A DNA stretch of 64,000 nucleotides, from contig CM067345.1 in the NCBI GenBank assembly GCA_034190875.2, forward strand, positions 24,543,392 to 24,607,391. Reading direction: 5' to 3'. The translations under genes were made by a program, and so were the position numbers. Source of the stretch: Urechis unicinctus (taxonomy: Eukaryota > Annelida > Polychaeta > Xenopneusta > Urechidae). The notes beneath the pieces are model-generated. The model worked only from the letters and a program-made list of their open reading frames with translations, searched no databases and was not told where the DNA came from. This document shows positions 11,151 through 22,709 of the stretch, piece by piece. Within the stretch, counting starts at the first letter, position 1. Each line of letters begins with the position of its first letter.

Positions 11151-14100
11151 TTAGAATCTTGGAAGAAACTTCTTATAGCTCGGAATTATCGCAAAGAATG
11201 ACAGTAATAATGAAGCTCTTGGATTCGGTTCAGATTCGAGACTTCTTATTTCGTCTGTATACATAACACCTATAATGACACAGTGGAAAAAAGAAAATAA
11301 TGGTTGTCCACATATTGCTTTATATCTGGGCTACCATATTTTTTACCTGGACCAAAAATTGCAGAAGAAACGATGACAGGTGGACGAGAAAGAATATGTT
11401 ATTACCTACAACACATGCAGTCATGAAACATGATAGGTTAGCATTCATTAGTATTCGTGGGATGAGTTGTGCTGCCTCTCTTGAGCGTCCTGTATCCAAA
11501 GATCTCCAGACGCCAACAAACATGGCTAATGTCCCCAAACTTGAAAAGCCACACATGGCATAAGTTGCTATGGCGCCAGATCTAGTCTGAATCAAATCAA
11601 AGATCATCGACTGGACACGCATTCAAACCCACAAATGAGCACCAGGTATTGCGGTTACAATAGATAGCCATGAAATAGCCACCCTAAAAGTACAAATCTC
11701 TGTCTGGAGCGAAATTGGCAAATCAGAATCAGTTGAAATATAAAACAGCTGTAAGGCAAAGAACATCGGTAAATGAAAATATATTTCAATACAGAAATAC
11801 ACAATGTGAAAATACCCGAAGGCACAACTTACTGAAATAGCTCTGGCAGCATTGAGTTGGCCCAGCTCAACAAAACTAAGGAATTCATTAGCTAAGACCT
11901 TGATTCCAAGAAGTGAGCCTACTTGCATGCATTCATCCCACTGAATTCCGAGTAGAAAGGCCACAGGGGTGAAGCAATATCCTAATAGTCGCTATATAAA
12001 AAGACTATCAGTTTACACACCATTCCAAATGAAACAAATTTAACACAAGACCACAAATAATCTTAAATGATAGTTTACTTCTATACTGGTTTCAGCTCCA
12101 ATTCGCTGCCCCAGCCACATCAAAGTCGAGTCCAAAAAGATTAACAGAGGGTAAAAAGCGATGATCTGCATGGCCAAGGCCCCCACTCCTTTTCCTGCTG
12201 TTTTAGCCCCGTTGGAAAACGCCTCGAAAACATTAGTATCCATCCTGAAAAAATGCACAAAACGATCTGTGAAGTTACATAGCGTATTGCATTCAAGGAG
12301 CATTAATTATATTAATCGGGTGTATACTTTGTTAACTTCTTGCTAAATGGTCAAATGATAAGGGTTCTGTGTTGCCATTGATCATATCTATATAAATCAG
12401 CGTCGGCCATGTGACAACAACATATTTTACGCTGGCATACATGGCATTTCATTAAAACACAAGGCCACAAACAGTTTTAAGAGGTACGTCGTGATTAAAG
12501 TGGTTGAAGTCTGATTTGTATTCACAATTCCTATGCCAAAACCTATATTTAGGCTTTAACTTCACAAAATTTACCGTGGTCTTTTCGTTAAATTCCCATT
12601 TAAAGTCAGTCAATGACAATATTTTATGAAGCAAAGTGCCCTGGGACACAATTGGCCTAGGCATCTCAATATTAGGCATTTCCAATTCAGTGTTCATGGA
12701 AGGTTTCAACACAATAAAGGAGTAAAATTCTTCAATAAATGATAAATTTGCCTTCTGTTGATATGGAGGCATTTTTATGGTCACGTCCTACCCTGGTATT
12801 AGTTTTTCGGCCAGGAACACTGGAACAATGGCCTCAGATCAAACCATAGTTTTTGCTTTACCCGTTGCCTATGTGTAACGGTAAAGCCCAGAACAAATGT
12901 GGCGATTTACACGAAACCTTACTTATTTACCGATCGTCAATTGATAAGTTGATATAGTGATAAACAAGCAATCACCGGCAGTTATTATTGTGTCAGTAGG
13001 TGTGTAAGAGATGTTAAGCTAGGCTTATGTAGCCGAGAACTGAAGCAGGTTAATCAAAACCCATCGTTTGATCCGATGCCTTGTAATCTAAGTTACTGCC
13101 AGAGAACCAAAGATAACCCTAACTTATCCAACATGCAATTATTATTATTTCATTTCACTCCGTTGCCGTTTTGAAAAAGAAGTTAATTTGGCACTACTCC
13201 CAGAATCAAAAAAAAGACACCCCTCCCCCCCCCCACCTCCGTTTGAGAGGTCGAGTGAACAAACAAACAAAAAAGCCCCCCCCCCCACCCCTCCAACCAC
13301 TTGATTTCCCGCCACACATCCGATCAACAGTGAGTGTCAGAACCAATAGTAAATCATCGCATCATAACGCTACTGCAAGTTTTCGTGCGGTTTTTTAAAG
13401 AAATCGGGAGTGGCTTGATTTACGATAGGACACTTACTTACTGAACAAGATGAACTTTGTCAAACATCTAAAGGCTGTCAATAAATACCAACCCTCGTTT
13501 CAGTTCAAACTTGTCAGAGCTGAATTGTGACAGTTGCGTCTCTGGAAAGTTCAATTTCGCAATAGCCACGGCGGCGGGGGCAGACATAACAGCTCCGGTC
13601 AACAGATGCTGAGGGCTTACCTGTCAACAAGATTATAGGTTATCAATATATCTGTGTCGATGACATCCATCGCATGATCTGACTGTTAAATCCTGAACTT
13701 ACACCAAACAGGATAAACAGCCCAAATGCAAAGCCTGCTATGGTGGAGTGAGACCCAACGAGGAACGTGTGCAGCTCGGATGGGGTGAGTTGAGGGATGT
13801 ACGACTTCAGCATCAGCACCGTATCCAACTGAAACAAAAGTGCAGTGTTGACCGTCACCATTGAGTTGTGAGTTAGCGTCACCGTAGTTAATCACCAAAT
13901 AAAGCGTTTGGCTGAGATATAATCTGGTGAACACAGGATAACAGATGACTAGAAGAAACTGGGATAAAAAGATTACCCTACACAAAGGTCTAACACGTCT
14001 AAGGGCATTATTTAAATAATGTCATTATCTACGCTAACCAAAGCCAGGCAGATCATGCACATACGTTATGAAACTATTCCACAGGGAACTTACCACACTG

Positions 14101-16128
14101 AGGAATATGTTGGCTGCCAGGCTGACAGACTCGATAGCAGTGGTGTGCAGTGTGATACTCATGCACCAGCCGATCTTCCCAGCGATTGCTTGAGTCAGAC
14201 CAAAGTAGTACATTACAGCCAATACAGCTCCGATGTAGACGACCAGGGATACAACCTACGGACAGACATGAAGCAACCTAGTGTGATGAACATGAGGAAA
14301 TACTTAGAGTCTCGTTGATGAACCAAGACAACAGAGGACATGCTCTTCAGGCCCTCGATCACATTGAACTTACCGTAAAGTTCGCATATAGGGTTATAAA
14401 AGGATACACTGTTTGTGATATTGAAGATTGAAACATAATGGTTGAAACAAAGCGCATTTGGTCAGGCGTTGTCATCTTCTCAGGGAACAACCAATATTTA
14501 TCTGCAGCAGGGGTTAGGGTACCAATAATATGAGGGGTCCGTTTTGGGACCACCCCTCCCACCCTGAATTGCCTGGAACCTCTAGAAAACAATCCCCACC
14601 CCCAGCTGTTTACAAACCCAAATTATTTTGTGTATATTATGCGTTCGATTTTATTTTTCAGTCCTCTCGTCGTCGAGTAAGGAGCTTTAACAACAGACAC
14701 TACAAAATGAAAATATACATGCTTCCGTGTTGTCGCACTGATTGTTCCTACTGCATTAATGAGCACTTTGTTTAGAGATGTAACTCACCAGCATAGCAAA
14801 TGGGTGCAGGAGAAACCAAGGATCACCAAACACACTTGCTGCTCCATCCAGAGAATAAAACAAAAATTTGTTGATTTCATTGGAGAGCCATTCTATGGCG
14901 CGATAACCTGCAGGCCACCGGAGGACGAGAACGCCAATGACAAATTGGAGACCGAACCCCCACACTACTGGTCGCCATTTTATCTGTAAAAAAAACCCCG
15001 GATACCGGTTGTCATAAGTATTTTGCAGATCGGATGTATAAAACAGCCTTTAATGATTCCAGCCAAATTCTCGTACCTGATTACGCGTACAACCAGGCCG
15101 TTTATAACCCACTACACAAAATGTTGTAGTTTGTAAATGGTATGGCATTAGCATGTATTCAGTTTAGTGGGACTACAACTTGGATTGGTAAGAAAGCTTA
15201 TTGGTAATAGGACATGTTTTTAAGTAATGTGCTTTTGTTGCAATAACCTCTCTATCACTAATAATATAACATTTGCCTCTCTACTCAGAGCCCACTCACC
15301 TTTTCTGGATGTTTGCAGGTAAGCCATGGTAAGAGAATGCAGAAAAACATTCCACCAAGAGACTGTAATTGAATGGCTGACTCAATCACCCCAAGTGCCA
15401 AGTACAGGACGATCGCCAAGATAAATACCACACCGACCACCCTGAACACAAAGCCATGCCATCAGGTTTATCTAAGATTGTGTTTAATGAGGTGCAAGTT
15501 AATGATATTTTATCTTCAATAAGTACTCTATGTAGATTGCAGCTGCATGAAGCAAAGTGAGTTTCTGTTATTGTGTACAGAGACTAGACAGGAGAAAAAA
15601 ACGTTTCCAAAACTGGTCCCCAACCGCACGTGCTTTCTTAGTGACATGCTGAATATTTGGTTTACTCATTTACGTACGATAGTCTCGCCAAAGAAAACAT
15701 AAGGGAAAATAATAGAGCGTACTAAATACTTTTACATACCATTGTACGGGTTCTTCGTGAGCGATATACCACGTTGACACAGGGTCAAACACGCAATCTT
15801 GTATCATAGACCCGTATGCGTTTCTTAACCACACGTAAGCAATCATGGCTAATGCTAGTGACGTGAGGACAATCAACGCTTTGGCTCCCTCGAAGTTATG
15901 GTTGATGGCAAAGCCGAAGTAGACCATATAGGCGACGAATAGGATAGCCCAGCACGTTTTCTTGATGTGTGGACTTTTGTTGGAGAGCAAAAGCAAAAGA
16001 TAATCTCTGTAGAGAAGAACGAACTGAAGCGGATATCTGGTTGTGTCCGCTTTTGCTGGGATCCCGGGGACTTGAAGAGCAATGTACTCTTTGTCGATAT
16101 CTTCCTTATTTACACCAGTGGTTTCCAT
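11151..16128 (-). CDS. SLC28: concentrative nucleoside transporter (CNT family)
   Basis: Ten coding exons with GT-AG borders and matching phases: 16128-15740, 15441-15300, 14983-14789, 14255-14094, 13828-13703, 13620-13493, 12244-12079, 11991-11833, 11586-11406 and 11269-11151; 1767 nt, 588 residues. CNT proteins are Na+- or H+-coupled nucleoside symporters of the plasma membrane. Seen here: a cytosolic N terminus, many hydrophobic segments, the HP2 block GAVMSAPAAVAIAK (about 345-358), the CNT signature GIKVLANEF (about 465-473) and the ATYAMCGF block (about 495-502). The start was chosen because exon 1 begins with a Met and a hydrophilic tail before the first membrane segments. The hairpin after NIF (residues about 292-301) reads LSVLDTVL where family members have VGQTESPL, so the Gln-Thr-Glu substrate contacts are replaced without a length change. 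Paralogue type (A1, A2 or A3) is not assigned. Confidence 0.92.
13205..13290. repeat. poly-C low-complexity tract
   Basis: Two C-rich runs interrupted by A-rich sequence, inside an intron of the SLC28 gene. Short frames on both strands over it are composition artefacts. Confidence 0.85.
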
Positions 16129-16491
16129 CTTACCCTATTGCAGTGCAACGTAGTACGCTCTGTAATGACGGCGAACGTATTAACTGTCCGCAGACTTGCA
16201 CTTGTGTGTGATTCACGTTCACGGAGTTTGATCTGCCCATGAAGATAAGATACCTCATCTGTATATCGAAATCACCTGAGAGAGCGCGCTCAGGAGATCA
16301 TTAGCGTGATTTTCACGTGCCGTCCCTGGATTATCCTATTTGTGACCATTGGCTTTGCGTTTTTGCTTGCATCATTTGACTTTTAGCTAGACTTCGATGT
16401 GATCTGAACAATGCCACGTGGATCCAAAAAAATTCTCGAAGGAATCGGGTGTTGACCTTGTTGGCAGTATAACGAACCACTCGAATGTTAG

Positions 16492-16758
16492 CTGTAAATC
16501 ATTACGCGCTCCATTACTTCCTCGCTATTGATTGTACACTTCCGCTTACGTTACAAAATATTGATATAATCAAATCTTCACAAATTTAAGTTGTAGGCAT
16601 TTATTGCGCAAAAATTAGACCGACAAGCAGGTAGGGTAATTTCCGGCAATATAAATGGTGACAGGCGAAGTAAGGATCTATTTTTACAGACCTTTTACTT
16701 TTGGTTTCCAATGTGCGGTTGCCAAGCAGTTTGCGAGACAACCTCGTTACAAATGTGT
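16492..16758. repeat. dispersed repeat, copy A
   Basis: This segment aligns along its length with 61909-62209. Shared blocks include 'ctgtaaatca', 'aagttgtaggcat', 'gacaagcagg', 'ttttggtttcc' and 'ggttgccaagcag'. No coding capacity is evident. It may be a non-autonomous element, but terminal repeats were not identified. Confidence 0.7.
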
Positions 16759-16759
16759 T

Positions 16760-19061
16760 TCCGATTGTATTGCAATATACAGGCAACAAGAAGTCTCATG
16801 AAAGATTTGGGGTTTCATGTCAATGACTCTAAATCCGTACTAACTCCCGCCCAGAAACTGCAGCATTTGGGTTTCATACTCGATTCAACTAGTATGCCAG
16901 TAAACATGGGGGACGAAAAGATTGATAAAATCAGATCTATAGGGCAGAGTTTCTTGACTGATACCCATTTCACCATCAAATCTGTGGTGCAGCTCATAGG
17001 AACATTCGTGTCATGTTTCCCTGGCGTGGAATATGGGCCTCTATATTTAAGGGCTTTGGAACGAGTAAGAATTGTTGCATTGAGTGAATGTCGAAATAAC
17101 TTTGAGGGTAGTATGAATCTCTCTGCGCATGCGCACTACGAAGTCAGATAGTGGGTCGACAATGTAGGTTGTTGCCCCAAACGTATTTCATATGGCATTG
17201 CTGATCTCATCTTGCAAACTGATGCTTCCTCTCACGGTTGGGGTGCTAAGTTAACTGATGGACCCTCTGTGGGGGAAGTTAAGCTTGTATGAACTTTGTA
17301 GAACTGTGGGGGCCGCCCGATATTGATATAATCGTTTCCAGTAAAAACCATACGTTTCATTTAGACCAGACCCCGAGGCTGTAGCTATTGATGCGTTTCA
17401 TATTAACTGGAACAATACATTCCTATATCTGTTTCCGCCTTTCAGCTTCATTCTACGCGAAGTGAGGAAGCGGCAGGACGATGGGGCCAAAGCGATCCTA
17501 ATTGTTCCTCAATGGTCCACACAGACCTGGTACCCGATCCTCAGACGGATGACAAAAGGAGCACCTCTATTTTTCAAACGCAACAAGACCCTTCTGACAT
17601 TGCCAGCCGACCCGAGCAGCATTCACCCATTGTATCCTAAGTAACGCTTGGTAGCTAACCTCTTGTCAGGAAGAGACTGCAGAAAGAAGGCATTAGCAAA
17701 CTCACACAAGATATAATAATCACGCCATGGAGACCAGGCACAAGAAAACAATATAGAGTATTCCTCAATAAATGGAACACAGTCGCTGCGGGTCACAATA
17801 TAGATCCTCACCACGCAACAATCTCTGTTACACTGGATTTCCTCACTCTTTTATACAACGCTGGCCAGGGATATAGCGGCATCAATACGGCAAGATCAGC
17901 CTTATCACCTATAGTGGAGCTGTCTAACTCCAACCTTAACATAGTCTCGCATCTTCTGATAATTTACTTTGTTAAAGGCGTATATCAGACGCGTCCCAGC
18001 CATCCGCGTTATTCCTCAACATGGAATGTTCCATTGGTATTGGACTACTTAAAGGTCCTACCACCCACAGAGGATATCTCTCCCAAACTGTCGTCGTTCA
18101 AACTGGTATGCTCTCCTTGTTGGTGATAGGATGCAGAGGTCAAACAGTTCATTTGTTGGACATCAAATCCACGACGAGCACGGAATCATCATATACCTCT
18201 ATCATCAATAAACTCATCAAACAATCCAAGTCTGGATAACCCCAGCAAACCATAGAGCTAACTGCTTATACCGATGACAGACGCCTCTGTATAGTCTCCT
18301 GTATAATGCATCAAAAGAACTGCAACCTAACGACATCCCAACTCTTCTCAGCTGTCAATTTCTTTTCAAAAGCCATACTCGCCTATCAGTCGGGCAACGG
18401 TGTCGCGCTGGGTTTAGTCAACATTGGCCGCCTCTGGTGTGGACAACAACCATCTTCAAGCCGCATAGCACACGCGCTGCTACATAAAGTGGCCTCTGCC
18501 ACACCGCTAAGTACGATTCTTAAAACTGCAGGATGGCAGTCACAATGTACTATCGAAAAAGTTTACAACAAACACATAGAAAGTTCAAATAACTATAGTA
18601 CAAATATTCTCTCCACGAAACGGTACCGTTTTCGTTGTGTTTTCCTCTACGTACTGGATACTCAGTGTACTTAATGACTTGATCAGTGATTTTCGAAACT
18701 CTATTATCAATGTTGTTGTATGCATAGATAAGCCAAAATGGGTCTGAATACAATGTATCTTTCTTCCAAGAACCTTCGTTGTTCATTTGTAGTGCCCATA
18801 TGGCTTTGAATTTTCACGTGATCTCGATATGCAGATGAGGTAGGTAGAATGGAAAATTAAACGAGGCTTACCTGTAAGGTGAAGTTTGATTAATATTCTA
18901 CCAATTTCATCTAGCATGAAAGATCAAGTGCCTAACCTCTTCCTCCTTAAATAAAGTTTCCACATGGTCAATATTTAAATTATGATCTCCTGGTTCTGCC
19001 GCGCTCTCTCGCATGATCTCTCATGCTAAATGCGATTGGTAGAATATCAATCAAACTTCAC
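16760..19061 (+). mobile_element. DIRS-like tyrosine-recombinase retrotransposon, partial fossil
   Basis: A reverse transcriptase segment (about 16775-17150) carries the LGFxxDSxxMPV-type block typical of DIRS elements. An RNase H block with LQTDASSHGWGAK follows (about 17210-17260). A tyrosine recombinase-like region ends near 18590 and includes RPSHPRYSSTWNV and AGWQSQCTIEKVY-like segments. Downstream is an inverted repeat with arms of about 48 bp (18879-18926 and 19014-19061), which may belong to the element's terminal structure. Gag and the 5' end are absent. The copy is multiply broken and clearly old. Confidence 0.75.
18879..19061. repeat. inverted repeat, arms about 48 bp
   Basis: The left arm (18879-18926) starts GTGAAGTTTGATTAATATTC. 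The right arm (19014-19061) is its reverse complement with a few mismatches. A loop of about 87 bp separates them and contains AT-rich sequence with an AATAAA motif near 18951. Confidence 0.85.
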
Positions 19062-19490
19062 TCCACTACTTCGGCCAGGAGGTTGGTGGACAAGTTGTCG
19101 TTCGTCAGACGGTCGACTGGGAGGGGGAAGTCCTGTTGTAGCACGTTCTCCTTTTGCTGGGACATAGCAACAGCCGTGGCATCGACAGCAGTCCCAACTC
19201 GTCGCTCCTCCTGTGCGTCTGTTCATTGGAACAGACGTTCTTCGAGTTTGTCCAGTCGTTTGTAGAGACCATCCATATCTCCGGCCTCATTGTCGTTGTT
19301 ATCGTTGACATTTTCCTCGTTGATAGTGGCAAGGTCAGTGGTCGGCTCTTTCCAGATCTGGCAGAGTTGGGATTTTCTGATCTTGTACTTCTTTGCAATA
19401 TTCTTCGCAGACAACTTGCCACACAAGTTGACAAACACATGTTCAACATGTGCGCACACTTTAAGAAAGAAGTTCGAAATGTGTGCGAAG
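19058..19490 (-). pseudogene. HTH-domain reading frame of unknown origin
   Basis: On the minus strand one frame reads KLSAKNIAKKYKIRKSQ followed by LCQIWKEP, a helix-turn-helix like those at the N terminus of CENP-B/Tigger or pipsqueak-type DNA-binding proteins. An acidic, Asn-rich linker and a leucine-rich coil (DGLYKRLDKLEERL) come next. An in-frame TGA at 19223-19225 interrupts the frame, which then stays open for 54 more codons to a stop at 19058. Its upstream part runs into the 34-bp minisatellite, so any original N terminus is lost or masked. Its end touches the inverted-repeat arm, so it could be part of a mobile element. Function is not known. Confidence 0.45.
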
Positions 19491-20215
19491 AGGGTGCGTA
19501 CACGGGATAGGAGTTCCATTGAAGAATGTGCGTACACGGGATAGGAGTTCCATGGAAGAGGGTGCGTACACGGGATAGGAGTTCCGTGGAAGAGGGTGCG
19601 TACACGGGATAGAAGTTCCATGGAAGAGGGTGCGTACACGGGATAGAAGTTCCATGGAAGAGGGTGCGTACACGGGATAGAAGTTCCATGGAAGAGGGTG
19701 CGTACACGGGATAGAAGTTCCGTGGAAGAGGGTGCGTACACGGGATAGAACACGGGATAGAAGTTCCATGGAAGAGGGTGTGTACACGGGATAGAAGGTC
19801 CGTGGAAGAGGGTGCGTACACGGGATAGAAGTTCCATGGAAGAGGGTGCGTACACGGGATAGAAGTTCCATGGAAGTGGGTGCGTACACGGGATAGAAGT
19901 TCCATGGAAGAGGGTGCGTACACGGGATGGAAGTTCCATGGAAGAGGGTGCGTACACGTTCCATGGAAGAGGGTGCGTACACGGGATAGAAGTTCCATGG
20001 AAGAGGGTGCGTACACGGGATAGAAGTTCCATGGAAGAGGGTGCGTACACGGGATAGGAGTTCCACGGAAGAGGGTGCGTACACGGGATAGAAGTTCCAT
20101 GGAAGAGGGTGCGTACACGGGATAGAAGTTCCATGGAAGAGGGTGCGTACACGGGATAGAAGTTCCATGGAAGAGGGTGCGTACACGGGATAGAAGTTCC
20201 GTGGAAGGGATAAGA
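19488..20215. repeat. 34-bp minisatellite, about 21 copies
   Basis: Head-to-tail units of 34 bp (GAAGAGGGTGCGTACACGGG followed by ATAGAAGTTCCATG) with few substitutions and two or three partial units near 19745, 19790 and 19955. Because 34 is not a multiple of three and the unit has no minus-strand stop in any phase, all three minus-strand frames stay open. They translate to the same peptide cycle out of register, around SSMELLSRVRTLFHGTSIPC. This creates long but probably meaningless reading frames. Confidence 0.95.
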
Positions 20216-20589
20216 ACGGAAGTTCCATTGGAGGTGCCAAGCAGTAGCAGAAAAAAGTACCGTTCATGGAGTATGGTAGTCTTGATACTTATACCACCGC
20301 AACTCGGCATTGTAGTTCCTGCATTACCTTTATGAACATTCTTTTGAAGCGAACCTCGGAGTATGCTAACGTTTTGCGTATGCGGTCGGACCCACAGCCA
20401 ACACATAGTTGTGTGCGACTGAGCGTACCCGCCCTACAAAGCCGACGTGGAGCTGGAGGATTTACGTCCTGTTTGCTTTCTCTCCATCTGTATTCATTGT
20501 GGGATGGGCGCCTTCACACGGCGATAGAAAGGCTGCGATGTCATGGCAGGGAAAAGTTGTAGTTTAGTTGCCTCGACGAGGAGCCAAGA

Positions 20590-21398
20590 TCTTCACAGCA
20601 ACGACTAAACTGAGCAAGTTTTAAAAATTTCAATATTGGCCAAACATTTACAAAGTTATCATGGATTTATCGATTATCTAAAATTTAATTTGATGACCTT
20701 GACCTTATATTACAACCAATAAGAAAAATAAAATCTCTGGGTTCTGCACATCTTTGATACCTCCAATTCAAAAGCATTATTGAAAATATATATCGTCAAG
20801 GTAAGGTCAACGTCATTGAAAATGTGAAAATCTTGAATCCCGAATTTCTCAGTGTATAATGCTTTAATTTTCACATAATATACACCATTTTGTAGCTTTT
20901 ACTATTTTTTGAGCGCTTATAAAAGCGTCAATACATGTCCGATTGTGATAAAAATTGGGTCACATGTTCTCCGTGACAGCTGAAGTCGGATCCCTAGATT
21001 TCATGGATATCAATGACGTCACTTTCGGTTATGAGAGCATCAAGATATATCCATGCTATAGCACTCGATTTTAAAACAGTTTCTGAAAGTACAATGTAAT
21101 TGTAAACTTTTTCTTTGTATATCTTGCTGTAAAAAATGTTAAAAAATTTTTAGCAGGTCGAAAATTTCTGGTACCCCAAATCTCTTAATTTTTAATTTCG
21201 CATTTAATTACCTAATTATAGTCCGATCGTACAAAAAATTTACATTTTCTGAAAGCTAATTCAATTACCAAACTTTGATAATTGACATATGCTATCAAAA
21301 TAATCGTCGTATTCAAAACGCTTTGAATTGGAAAAAAAATTCCACATGGAAATTTTTCGTCAAATTTTTGATTGGTTATAAAATTGTACGCATCAATA
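20590..21398. repeat. AT-rich dispersed repeat family, copy 1
   Basis: Shares ordered blocks with 24640-25170, 27690-28800 and 31860-32350: a segment on 'aaggtcaaNgtcattgaaaatNtga', one on 'caccattttgtagc', one on 'acattttctgaaagctNaat', one on 'cgtcgtNttcaaaNcgc', and one on 'atcaatgacgtcacttNcgg'. The copy ends close to the ATG of the THAP relic at 21399. No coding capacity was seen. Confidence 0.7.
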
Positions 21399-21690
21399 TG
21401 GTACATTGCATTGCTTTTGGGTGTAAGAACCATAGTAAAGATTTGAAGAGCGGAATTAGATTAATCAGGTTGCCTTAAGACGCTCAGTTATCGAAATTGA
21501 AGAGACAGCGATAATGCAGCAGATAATGTCCACGTTTGTAGCGACCACTTTACCACCGACTGTTTTGAACGCGATATGCAAGCCGATATTGGTTTCTGGA
21601 AAGTCAAGAGACAATTGAAGAAAGGTTCATTCCAAGCAGTCATACAAGGGTTTTGTGGTGAGAAACATCCTAGCAGCCACGGACTTTAAC
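21399..21690 (+). pseudogene. THAP zinc-finger relic
   Basis: Starts MVHCIAFGCKNHSKD, with the two N-terminal zinc cysteines, then RLIRLP. After a frame change the sequence continues ADNVHVCSDHFTTDCFERD, which carries the C-x2-H pair and the usual DCF motif. An in-frame stop and a frame change lie between the halves, around 21477-21510. The last part ends at a stop near 21688. The domain is almost complete in order, so the identification is firm although the copy is broken. Confidence 0.7.
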
Positions 21691-22214
21691 GAAAACACCA
21701 ACCGGGGTCAGGCAGTCCCTTCCAAAGGTAATAACACCTAGCCTATCGTCAGTTTCTGTGTTTTTTTCTTTAATGTATCATCAACTTAAAGGAAATTTTT
21801 AGTTTACTGCACATATAAACTTGACCTCTTCTATTAATATGAAAACTGGATATTATTTCCTTAGGTTTATCAATATGTTGATTTCAAATATTAATGTCTA
21901 TATTGGTATATAATCATTGAGTGCTTTTATCTTAGTTTGGGTTCCCAAAAACCCTCTGTTTCGTCCCGATGGCCCAGGGAAAGTGTGTCGTATAGAGGAA
22001 ATGACACATGAAGGGATAAACCGTCAAACTTGCTTTCCAAGTTTGCTATGAATCCAGTAGGTGAACTGTCTGTAGACATGAAGTCTCAGTATCCTGTAGT
22101 AAAATTTATATATTTTATTCATTTGGTGTTATGATTTACTTCATTGTTATGGTCACCAAAGAAAGTGAATTTAGAAGTATATTGAGTCAATATGATAAGT
22201 AGAATTACTCATTT

Positions 22215-22670
22215 GTTTTTTAATTTATTACATATATTGATTCCACACGGTGAATAACATGCAAAATAAGTGATACATACGCATTTTTCAGAGGCTCATG
22301 AAGATTGCCCCTTATTATGTCTTTACTTGCGACAGGTGCAGTCCTCAGTACAACTGATGTGAGGCAAACTGCTCTGATGTCTGGATGATCACATATGCAT
22401 TCTAGGTCGGGCATGGATCGCTTTACTTCTGACATTTCTTGGCAACACAGATTTTCTGGAATAGTGGGCAGTTTTTTTTACAGTGTGCACAAGAGCACAA
22501 CACCAAGTTATCCAGTCACCATCCCTCCATTTTGAACTATCTCCCGTCCCATGTGCTATCGTCACCACTACCACTTTCATTCGACATTCGTTTTCGTTTT
22601 TTTCGAACCAATCGTCTTCTTCTTTGGTTCGAATTGATAAAGCTGGAGATGCACACTTAGTCAAACCGCA
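22215..22670 (-). pseudogene. P2X7 C-terminus-like zinc domain relic
   Basis: On the minus strand a segment reads GDSSKWRDGDWIT, then in another frame LCSCAHCKKNCPLFQKICV, then in a third LECICDHPDIRAVCLTSVVL. This order (W-C-x-C-x2-C, then a Cys-His cluster, then HPxxRxVCL) is that of the cysteine-rich domain found at the C terminus of P2X7 and in many standalone invertebrate proteins. At least two frame changes break it. Nothing of the channel domain is present. It faces the THAP relic 0.5 kb away, and whether they belonged to one element is unknown. Confidence 0.55.
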
Positions 22671-22709
22671 TAAAAAATAGTTTGTAACAAGCCAATTTCG
22701 TGCCGCTAG

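Noticed and set aside
13145-13398. Pro-rich and Gly-rich frames on opposite strands
   Set aside because: Products of poly-C/poly-G composition within an SLC28 intron.
14359-14592. possible extra SLC28 exon at 14480-14379
   Set aside because: It has a donor-like GTAAGT, but exons 14983-14789 and 14255-14094 already join in phase and match the family without a gap, so this piece lies in an intron.
19488-20215. CRISPR-like array
   Set aside because: The units are contiguous, with no unique spacers, and lie in an animal genome. It is a minisatellite.
19105-20406. 433-codon minus-strand open frame across the minisatellite
   Set aside because: All three minus-strand frames are open because the 34-bp unit lacks stops in that direction. 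The peptide is pure repeat plus flank and has no domain.
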